Below are positions 1-5,806 of a stretch of 6,117 nucleotides of DNA, in pieces (position 1 is the first letter of the stretch; each line of letters begins with the position of its first letter). Origin of the DNA: Clostridiales bacterium. GTDB taxonomy: Bacteria; Bacillota; Clostridia; Peptostreptococcales; Anaerovoracaceae. Made by a program: the position numbers and the translations under genes. The notes under the pieces are model-generated. The model did no database searches and was not told the DNA's origin. It was given only the letters and a program-made list of their open reading frames with translations. Where the stretch lies: positions 1 to 6,117 of the forward strand of contig WRJV01000186.1 of NCBI GenBank assembly GCA_009778415.1, in the 5' to 3' direction.

Positions 1-48
1 TTTTCACTTGCGCCAGTCGTTTAAAAAGTTTCAAACAACGCATTATTT

Positions 49-85
49 CTGTTATCATTTGCGGTTGCAAATGATATAATAACAG
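49..85. promoter_or_regulatory. Operator-like inverted repeat over the operon promoter
   Basis: A perfect 10-bp inverted repeat, TATCATTTGC (53-62) and GCAAATGATA (67-76), is separated by the four bases GGTT. A second pair of arms extends it outward: CTGTTAT at 49-55 and ATAACAG at 79-85, offset by a few bases on the right side. The core lies between the -35 and -10 hexamers and touches both. That is where a dimeric repressor would block RNA polymerase. It lies upstream of the predicted transcription start, so it should act as DNA and not as an RNA hairpin. The half-site does not match a regulator family I can name with confidence; GntR, TetR or LacI-type proteins are all possible. No regulator gene is in the window. 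Confidence 0.6.
52..80 (+). promoter_or_regulatory. Sigma-A/sigma-70 type promoter with extended -10
   Basis: The -35 hexamer is TTATCA (52-57), four of six matches to consensus. A 17-base spacer follows, then a perfect TATAAT -10 (75-80) preceded by TG one base upstream (72-73), which makes an extended -10. Transcription would start near 86-88, giving a leader of about 27 bases before the SDR1 start codon. This is the only convincing promoter upstream of the five co-directional genes and probably drives all of them. Bases 1-48 hold no gene that I can see. Confidence 0.7.
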
Positions 86-97
86 AGATCAATGTCG

Positions 98-104
98 AAA
101 GGAG
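98..104 (+). promoter_or_regulatory. Ribosome binding site that decides the SDR1 start
   Basis: AAAGGAG at 98-104 lies nine bases before the ATG at 114 but only three bases before the in-frame ATG at 108. The spacing favours 114 as the real start, which removes two residues from the longest possible reading frame. Confidence 0.7.
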
Positions 105-113
105 TGAATGCGT

Positions 114-905
114 ATGGCAAAAGAAGATCTGCTTTATTTGGGCGGCAAAACGGCAGTGGTAACCGGCGCGGCTTCCGGAATTGGCCTTGGCACTGCCGAG
201 CTGCTTAGCCGGCACGGCGCTAAAGTCGCAATGGTCGACATCAGCCCGCAGGGAGAGCAGGAGGCCGCACGCCTGCAAGGCATGGGGCGCGAAGCGGCGT
301 TTTTTCAATGCGACGTCCGCGTCGAGGAACAGGTGGCACGGACAGTGTCGGCTATCTGCGATAGGTTTGGCGGGATCGACGTACTGTTCAACAACGCCGG
401 CGTCACTGTGCGCAAAACGGTCAAGGACTTAACCGAACAGGAATGGGATTTTGTGCTGGATGTGGGGCTTAAGGGGACTTTCCTCTTCTCAAAGCACACA
501 ATCCCCGTAATGGAGGCCCGCGGGGGCGGGAGCATCATCAACGCAGGGTCAGGCTGGGGCCTGAAAGGCGGCAACCTAGCTGCGGCATACTGCGCAGTTA
601 AGGGCGGCATCGTCAATTTGACCAGGGCGATGGCCATAGACCACGGCCCTGCCGGCATCCGCGTCAACAGCGTCAACCCCGGCGACACGGACACAGCTAT
701 GCTCCGCGACGAGGGCGTTCAGACAGGCGCGGCACTGGACGCTGCCACAATGGAAACATACCTCGCGGACTGCGGCGCGGACAGGCCTCTTGCCCGCATC
801 GGCATGCCGGAAGACATAGCAAAAGCGGTGCTGTTTCTGGCAAGCGACATGTCCAGTTGGGTTACCGGCGCCGCTTTGTCGGTTGACGGAGGCGGCAACG
901 CCTGA
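114..905 (+). CDS. SDR family NAD(P)-dependent oxidoreductase (SDR1)
   Basis: This is a 263-residue classical short-chain dehydrogenase/reductase that should interconvert an alcohol and a ketone in the cytoplasm. Its Rossmann glycine motif TGAASGIG is at residues 17-24. An Asp at residue 42, at the end of the second beta strand, favours NAD over NADP. NNAG is at 93-96, and the catalytic Ser146, Tyr159 and Lys163 are present (YCAVK). The C-terminal VDGGGNA is typical of the family. The Asn of the usual Asn-Ser-Tyr-Lys tetrad is missing: the position normally read as VNLKG is VGLKG, with Gly118. Automated naming may call it 3-oxoacyl-ACP reductase or glucose dehydrogenase, but the substrate cannot be read from the sequence. 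It is the first gene of the operon, directly after the promoter, and the next gene starts 29 bases after its stop. The start at 114 is preferred to 108 because of ribosome-binding-site spacing. Confidence 0.93.
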   Translation: MAKEDLLYLGGKTAVVTGAASGIGLGTAELLSRHGAKVAMVDISPQGEQEAARLQGMGREAAFFQCDVRVEEQVARTVSAICDRFGGIDVLFNNAGVTVRKTVKDLTEQEWDFVLDVGLKGTFLFSKHTIPVMEARGGGSIINAGSGWGLKGGNLAAAYCAVKGGIVNLTRAMAIDHGPAGIRVNSVNPGDTDTAMLRDEGVQTGAALDAATMETYLADCGADRPLARIGMPEDIAKAVLFLASDMSSWVTGAALSVDGGGNA

Positions 906-934
906 CCGGCTCAAAACACAAGAAGGAGGACAAT

Positions 935-2332
935 ATGTTACAAGGTTTTAAACGCCACCCCTACATCCCCAACTCCGAACCGTCCGTCGAGGCGGCTATG
1001 CTGAAAGAGCTGGGCCTTAGCTCGCTCGAGGAGCTGCACGCAGAGGTGCCGGAGGAGATCAAGCTCAATGACAGCATGAACCTTCCGCCAGCGTTTGCTT
1101 CGGAAATGGAGCTGAAAAAGCATGTCAGCGGCTTGCTCCGCAAAAATGCCAACTGCGATGACAACCTGAATTTCCTTGGCGCGGGCTGCTGGCAGCACTA
1201 CGTCCCAGCCGTCTGCGACGAAATCAACGGTCGAGGCGAATTCCTGACTGCCTACGGCGGCGAATCCTACAACGATTTCGGCCGTTTCCAGTCCCTGTTC
1301 GAGTATGAGAGCCTCGTAGCTGAGCTGGTGGACATGGAAGTGGTCAACGTCCCCACATTCGACTGGTCCCAAGCTGCGGCAACCGCGCTGCGTATGGCGG
1401 GGCGCATCAACGGGCGCAAGCGGCTGCTTGTTCCAGCCACCCTAGACCCGCAAAAATTGATGGTCCTGAAAAACTACTGCCAGCCCAGGCACCAAGTCGA
1501 GCAGGTAGCATACCAAAAAGACAGTGGCCTTATGGATTTGGGCGACCTCAAATCCAAACTGGGGCAGGACGTGGCGGCAGTCTACTTTGAAAACCCCTCG
1601 TACCTGGGCTTCATCGAAACCCAGGCAGAGGAAATCGCTGCGCTGGCTCACGCAAGCGGCGCGGAGGTGGTTGTCGGCGTCGACCCCATCTCCCTCGGTG
1701 TACTGGCGCCGCCGGTCAGATACGGCGCTGACATAGTGTGCGGCGAGCTGCAGCCTTTGGGCATGCATATGAGCTACGGGGGCGGGCTGGCTGGCTTCAT
1801 AGCCACAATGGACGACCCTAAGTACGTGATGGAGTACCCGTCGCGGCTGTTCGGCATATGCCCCACTGCAGTGCCTGGCGAATACGGTTTCGGCGACGTG
1901 GCATACGATCGCACTTCGTTCGGCCACCACCGCCACGAGGCAAAGGAATACGTCGGCACTCAAGCTGCCCTATGGGGCATCACAGCCGGCGTCTACCTCG
2001 CCCTGATGGGCCCGGACGGCATGCGCGAGGTGGGGCAAACCATCATGCAAAACTCACGCTACGCCGCGCAGCTGCTCGGCAAAATCCCCGGCATTATGGC
2101 CAACCGCTTCGGTAGCGCGTTTTTCAAGGAATTCATAGTGGATTTCAGCGCCACAGGCAAAACGGTGCGCGAAGTAAACCAAGCGCTGCTTGGGGACGGC
2201 ATTTTCGGCGGTTTGGACCTTTCGGGCTGCTTCCCGGAGCTGGGGCAGAGCGCACTGTACTGCGTAACCGAGGTTCACAGCGAAAAAGACTTGCACAGGC
2301 TGGCTGATGCCATACGCCGCATTGCAGGCTGA
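935..2332 (+). CDS. gcvPA: Divergent glycine dehydrogenase (decarboxylating) subunit 1, GcvPA-like
   Basis: This 465-residue protein, slightly longer than the usual 440-450, belongs to the family forming the N-terminal half of the glycine cleavage P protein. In true GcvP the two halves make a PLP enzyme that decarboxylates glycine and passes aminomethyl to the lipoyl arm of GcvH. Family hallmarks are the N-terminal YIPN (10-13), FLGAGCWQHYVPAV (80-93), TAY at 105-107, IFEY-like LFEYE (121-125), YLALMGPDGMREV, and a C-terminal GGLDLSGCFPELGQSALYCVTE. Signature stretches of true glycine decarboxylase are replaced. After TAY, the TPYQPEISQG-type motif reads GGESYNDFGRFQ. The later REQHIRREKATSNICT-type segment reads RTSFGHHRHEAKEYVGT (326-342). 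A strong AGAAGGAGG (921-929) precedes the ATG by five bases. GcvPB-like follows after 22 bases. The symbol marks the family only; glycine may not be the substrate. Confidence 0.88.
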   Translation: MLQGFKRHPYIPNSEPSVEAAMLKELGLSSLEELHAEVPEEIKLNDSMNLPPAFASEMELKKHVSGLLRKNANCDDNLNFLGAGCWQHYVPAVCDEINGRGEFLTAYGGESYNDFGRFQSLFEYESLVAELVDMEVVNVPTFDWSQAAATALRMAGRINGRKRLLVPATLDPQKLMVLKNYCQPRHQVEQVAYQKDSGLMDLGDLKSKLGQDVAAVYFENPSYLGFIETQAEEIAALAHASGAEVVVGVDPISLGVLAPPVRYGADIVCGELQPLGMHMSYGGGLAGFIATMDDPKYVMEYPSRLFGICPTAVPGEYGFGDVAYDRTSFGHHRHEAKEYVGTQAALWGITAGVYLALMGPDGMREVGQTIMQNSRYAAQLLGKIPGIMANRFGSAFFKEFIVDFSATGKTVREVNQALLGDGIFGGLDLSGCFPELGQSALYCVTEVHSEKDLHRLADAIRRIAG

Positions 2333-2337
2333 GCGGG

Positions 2338-2346
2338 AAGGGGTGA
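2338..2346 (+). promoter_or_regulatory. Ribosome binding site that decides the GcvPB-like start
   Basis: AAGGGGTGA, one base off the ideal AAGGAGGTGA, ends eight bases before the ATG at 2355. The reading frame is open further upstream to an ATG at 2307, but that start would sit inside the end of the GcvPA-like gene with no comparable ribosome binding site. The 2355 start is therefore chosen. Confidence 0.75.
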
Positions 2347-2354
2347 AAAACAAT

Positions 2355-3923
2355 ATGAACAGAATAGACAGAAGCAATAAAGTGCGAACCGGCTTTCATC
2401 AGGCGAAGTGGGACGAACCTGTGATATTTGAGCTTTCCCAAGCCGGGGAACGTGGCGTCCTGGTCCCAAAGGCAGACCCGGCGGTGCAGGAATGCGCCGG
2501 CGACGTGCTGGCAGGCTTGCCGCCGGCCTTGGTGAGGGAAACCCCGCCCGCGCTGCCTGAAATATCCCAGCCCTGCGTACTGCGCCACTATGCCCGCCTT
2601 TCGCAGCAGACTCTGGGCGCAGACGTCAACATGGAAATCGGGCAGGGCACTTGCACGGTGAAATACAGCCCAAAGGTCAACGACCAGCTTGCCCGTCTGC
2701 CCGGCATGGCGGAAATGCACCCTTTGCAGGACGAAAGCACGGCGCAGGGCATACTGCAGATATTCCATGAAACAGACCTCTACATGCGCGAAATCTCAGG
2801 GATGGACCGGTTTAGCTTCCAGCCGGGCGGTGGCAGCCAAGCTATACTGGCGATGGCCTCCATAGCTTACGCGTATTTCAGCGCACGTGGCGAGGCAGAC
2901 CAGCGCGACGAGATAATAACCACTATATATTCCCATCCCTCAGACGCTGCCGCTCCTCATGTCAAGGGCTACAAAATCATCTACCTGCATCCAGACAAGG
3001 ACGGCTATCCGGACTATGAGGCCTTTAAAACGGCTGTAAGCAGCCGGACTGCGGGATTCTTCGTGGCCAACCCCGAAGACACCGGCGTCTACAACAAAAG
3101 AGTGCTCGAATTCACCAAACTGGTGCATGAGCATGGTGGGCTGGCTGGCTACGACCAGGCAAACGTCAACGGTCTTTTGGGCGTGACGAGAGCGAAGGAG
3201 GCGGGCTTTGACATGTGCTTTTTCAACCTCCACAAGTCCTTCTCGACACCCCACGGCTGCGGCGGCCCCGCCGTGGGCGCGGTGGGCGTGCTCAAACCCT
3301 TGGAGCGTTTCATCCCGGGCCCGCTTGTGGACTTTGACGGGGACAAGTATTGTTTCAACCATGATTTTGCCGATAAGGAGTTCGGCGTCGGCAAAGTCCG
3401 CGCCTTTTACGGCGCAGCCCCTGTGGTGCTCAAGACTTATGCCTGGATACGCAGCATGGGGCCTGACGGCTTGTACCAAGTAGCGAAAACTGCGGTGCTG
3501 AACAACAATTACATGTTCAAAAAACTCATGGAGCTGGACGTTGTCGACGCTCCGTACATACCTGGGAAACAGCGCGTGGAGCAGGTCCGCTACACCCTGG
3601 AAAAACTGTTTGAGCAAACCGGCGTTTCCACTGCTGACGTGCAGCGGCGCATGATGGACTTCGGCATGCACTACTGGCAGAGCCACCACCCCTACTACAT
3701 CCCGGAGCCAATGACGCTGGAGCCCACCGAAACCCCTTCAAAAGATGATATCGATGAGTACGTCGCCACTCTGAAATACATCTTCGATGAGGCTAAGAGC
3801 GACCCCGAGCGCGTGAAAAGCGCCCCGCACAGCAGTGTTTGCCACCAATTGGACGAGAGCGGCATGGACGACCCTGAAAAATGGGCCATCACCTGGCGCA
3901 CCTACCTTAAGAAATACAAGTAG
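2355..3923 (+). CDS. gcvPB: Divergent glycine dehydrogenase (decarboxylating) subunit 2, GcvPB-like
   Basis: This 522-residue protein, longer than the usual 480-490, is the PLP-carrying partner of the upstream subunit. The PLP Schiff-base lysine is Lys294 in NLHKSFSTPHGCGGP, close to the canonical NLHKTFSTPHGGGGP. Other family marks are LRHYARLSQ, TCTVKYSPK (99-107; canonical SCTMKYNPK), ARLPGMAEMHPLQ, YAWIRSMGPDGL, and LEPTETPSK near the C terminus. Several pocket motifs differ. The AHGTNPASA-type segment reads SHPSDAAAP (193-201), keeping the His. The GFHAPTMYFP-type segment reads GMHYWQSHHPYY (437-448), keeping the Gly and first His. The extra length lies partly in the C-terminal tail. The gene starts 22 bases after the GcvPA-like stop, so the two are surely co-expressed and probably form a heterodimer or heterotetramer. 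It is very likely a PLP enzyme, possibly a decarboxylase of something other than glycine. The symbol marks the family, not a proven function. Confidence 0.88.
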   Translation: MNRIDRSNKVRTGFHQAKWDEPVIFELSQAGERGVLVPKADPAVQECAGDVLAGLPPALVRETPPALPEISQPCVLRHYARLSQQTLGADVNMEIGQGTCTVKYSPKVNDQLARLPGMAEMHPLQDESTAQGILQIFHETDLYMREISGMDRFSFQPGGGSQAILAMASIAYAYFSARGEADQRDEIITTIYSHPSDAAAPHVKGYKIIYLHPDKDGYPDYEAFKTAVSSRTAGFFVANPEDTGVYNKRVLEFTKLVHEHGGLAGYDQANVNGLLGVTRAKEAGFDMCFFNLHKSFSTPHGCGGPAVGAVGVLKPLERFIPGPLVDFDGDKYCFNHDFADKEFGVGKVRAFYGAAPVVLKTYAWIRSMGPDGLYQVAKTAVLNNNYMFKKLMELDVVDAPYIPGKQRVEQVRYTLEKLFEQTGVSTADVQRRMMDFGMHYWQSHHPYYIPEPMTLEPTETPSKDDIDEYVATLKYIFDEAKSDPERVKSAPHSSVCHQLDESGMDDPEKWAITWRTYLKKYK

Positions 3924-3938
3924 TGAAAGGATATTCTG

Positions 3939-4700
3939 ATGGCAAAATATGAAGAACTGAAAGGCAAAAGAGTAGTAATAACCGGCGGCGGCAGCGGCAT
4001 CGGCCAAGCCACCGCCCAGCGCTTCGTGGACGAAGGCGCAAAGGTGTGCATCTTTGACATCAACAACGCGGCTTTGACGGAAACATCCAAACTGATACCC
4101 GGCCTGGCAGACACGCAGCTTGTGGACGTGAGCGACGAGGGCAGCGTAAGGGACGGCTTTCTCGCTGTTGACAAAAATTTCGGCGGCATCGACGTGCTCA
4201 TCTCCAACGCGGGCATCAGTGTGCGCAACCGCTTCATCGACACCGATTTCGCCCAGTGGCGAAAGGTGATGAGCGTAAACCTTGACGGCATGTTCCTGTG
4301 CTGCAAGGAAGCCGTCGTGCGCATGGAAAAGCAGCGGTCCGGCGTGATCCTCATGACTGCTTCCAACAACGGCATGGAGGGGCACCCCTTCTATACGGAC
4401 TACAACGCTTCAAAAGCGGCTGTGATTCTGATGGGCAGGACTGTCGCCTTGGAATGCGCGCCTTGGCTGCGGATTAATTCTGTATGCCCCGGCTACGTGC
4501 TCACCCCCATGCAGCGGGCAGAGTACTCTGAAGAAGCCTTGGCTGTCGTAAACGAGGGGATCCCCATGAAGCGCCATGCCGAGCCGGCAGAGGTGGCGGC
4601 CTTGTACGCGTTTCTGGCATCCGATGAAGCAAAATACATCACCGGCCAGTTCATCCCCATTGACGGGGGCGAAACAGCCGGCAAATACATCCCTATTTGA
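3939..4700 (+). CDS. SDR family NAD(P)-dependent oxidoreductase (SDR2)
   Basis: This is a 253-residue classical short-chain dehydrogenase/reductase with a complete active site: TGGGSGIG at residues 15-22, Asp40 after the second beta strand (NAD preference), SNAG at 89-92, and the tetrad Asn114, Ser142, Tyr155 and Lys159. The C terminus reads GQFIPIDGGETAGKYIPI. It shares the FGGIDVL and NAG(I/V)(S/T)VR patches with the first SDR of the operon but is otherwise quite different, so the two are not a recent duplication and probably catalyse different steps. AAAGGA at 3926-3931 lies seven bases before the ATG, and the gene begins 15 bases after the GcvPB-like stop. It should oxidise or reduce a hydroxyl/keto group; the exact substrate is unknown. 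Names such as 3-oxoacyl-ACP reductase or sorbitol/gluconate dehydrogenase would be over-specific. Confidence 0.93.
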   Translation: MAKYEELKGKRVVITGGGSGIGQATAQRFVDEGAKVCIFDINNAALTETSKLIPGLADTQLVDVSDEGSVRDGFLAVDKNFGGIDVLISNAGISVRNRFIDTDFAQWRKVMSVNLDGMFLCCKEAVVRMEKQRSGVILMTASNNGMEGHPFYTDYNASKAAVILMGRTVALECAPWLRINSVCPGYVLTPMQRAEYSEEALAVVNEGIPMKRHAEPAEVAALYAFLASDEAKYITGQFIPIDGGETAGKYIPI

Positions 4701-4702
4701 TG
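4698..4702 (+). promoter_or_regulatory. TGATG stop-start overlap (translational coupling)
   Basis: The TGA stop of SDR2 (4698-4700) shares its final A with the ATG start of the kinase-like gene (4700-4702). No convincing Shine-Dalgarno sequence lies just upstream. Translation of the downstream gene therefore probably depends on ribosomes finishing SDR2 and restarting. An in-frame TTG at 4697 directly before the ATG is a less likely start. Confidence 0.7.
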
Positions 4703-5806
4703 AAAAAGCTGGGACTGATCATCAACCCTATAGCCGGCATGGGCGGCAGCGTGGGTTTGAAAGGCACGGACGGCGTACTTGCCGAAGCAGTACGGCGAGG
4801 CGCCGTGCCTCATGCCGCTGACAAAACCCTCCGCGCACTCATGGTTTTGTCGCCTCTGCAAGGAGAATTGACTGTACTGTGCGCCGGCGGTGAGATGGGC
4901 GGGGACGCGCTCGAAAGCGCGGGCTTGTGCCATCAAGCGGTGTACCGGCCTGCTGGGCCGGCGTGCTCTGCAGCAGACACTCATGCTGCAGCGCGGGCCA
5001 TTGCTGCCGCCGGGGCAGACATCATCGCTTTTGCCGGCGGCGACGGGACTGCACGGGACATCTGTGCGGCAGTCGGTGAAGGCCTGCCCGTGCTGGGCAT
5101 CCCGGCCGGAGTGAAGATACATTCGCCAGTCTATGCAAAGAGCCCCGAAAAAGCGGGGGAGCTGCTGCGCCTTTTTTTGAGCGGTCAGACGTCGTTGACT
5201 ATGGAAGCCGAGGTGCTGGACATCGATGAAAGCGACTACCGGCTGGGCATCATAAGCACCCGTCTTTACGGCTATTTGACGATCCCCCATGAACGGCGCT
5301 TCATGCAGGGGGGCAAGGCACCCTCTCCCCTCAGTGAAAAATCCCAGCAGCTTGCAATCGCGGCTTCCCTAGCAGAGGACATGGCTGATGATTCCTGCCA
5401 TATAGTCGGCCCGGGCTCGACGACCCGCAGCCTGATGGACTACCTGCAGACAGAAAACACCCTGTTGGGCGTGGATCTGCTTTGGCAGAAAAAGGCCGTG
5501 GCCACCGATGTTTCTGAGCGGGAAATACTGGCATGCATAGACAAAAAGCCGGCAAAGCTGATCGTCACGCCGACAGGGGGCCAAGGGTACCTGCTTGGCC
5601 GCGGGAACCAGCAGGTCAGCCCAAGGGTGATTAAAATGCTCGGCAAGCAAAACATCATCGTTGCCGCGACCCCTTCCAAACTCGCCGGCCTTTACGGGCG
5701 CCCACTGCTGGTGGACACAGGCGACAAAGACGCCGACGCTCTGTTGCGCGGCTATGTCAGGGTCTCTACAGGGTACCGCGAAGCCGTAATGTACCCGGTG
5801 GAATGA
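4700..5806 (+). CDS. ATP-NAD kinase family protein, AcoX-like
   Basis: This 368-residue protein has the NAD kinase/diacylglycerol kinase fold. It opens with LGLIINPIAGMGGSVGLKGTDG (from residue 4), the usual start of the AcoX-like branch. The GGDGT nucleotide-binding motif is at 113-117, followed by RD and then GIPAGVKIHSPVYA (133-146). A later GPGSTT segment and the C-terminal LLVDTGD and LRGYVRVSTGYRE patches also fit that branch. AcoX-like proteins occur beside acetoin dehydrogenase genes and in archaea; to my knowledge their reaction is unsettled. It could phosphorylate NAD to NADP, but housekeeping NadK normally does that, so a pathway-specific phosphorylation is equally possible. It is the last gene of the operon, translationally coupled to SDR2. 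Its 3' end is overlapped by the convergent CoA-transferase gene. The length and intact C-terminal motif suggest a complete, functional gene. Confidence 0.88.
   Translation: MKKLGLIINPIAGMGGSVGLKGTDGVLAEAVRRGAVPHAADKTLRALMVLSPLQGELTVLCAGGEMGGDALESAGLCHQAVYRPAGPACSAADTHAAARAIAAAGADIIAFAGGDGTARDICAAVGEGLPVLGIPAGVKIHSPVYAKSPEKAGELLRLFLSGQTSLTMEAEVLDIDESDYRLGIISTRLYGYLTIPHERRFMQGGKAPSPLSEKSQQLAIAASLAEDMADDSCHIVGPGSTTRSLMDYLQTENTLLGVDLLWQKKAVATDVSEREILACIDKKPAKLIVTPTGGQGYLLGRGNQQVSPRVIKMLGKQNIIVAATPSKLAGLYGRPLLVDTGDKDADALLRGYVRVSTGYREAVMYPVE

Noticed and set aside
21..308. Minus-strand open frame covering the upstream region and the start of SDR1
   Set aside because: It crosses the promoter and operator and the start of a conserved gene, and no protein family features are visible.
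2307..2354. Upstream alternative start adding 16 residues to the GcvPB-like protein
   Set aside because: It would begin inside the GcvPA-like coding end, whereas AAGGGGTGA is well placed for the ATG at 2355. Family alignment also begins after 2355.
2145..2768. 207-codon open frame on the minus strand across the GcvPA/GcvPB junction
   Set aside because: It is antisense to two conserved proteins and has low-complexity shadow composition without domain signals.
2940..3689. 249-codon open frame on the minus strand
   Set aside because: It lies entirely antisense to the well-supported GcvPB-like gene, shows no recognisable motif, and is the kind of shadow frame expected in G+C-rich coding DNA.
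4493..5290. 265-codon open frame on the minus strand
   Set aside because: It spans the antisense of two clear genes (SDR2 and AcoX-like), has no family motif and no ribosome binding site evidence.
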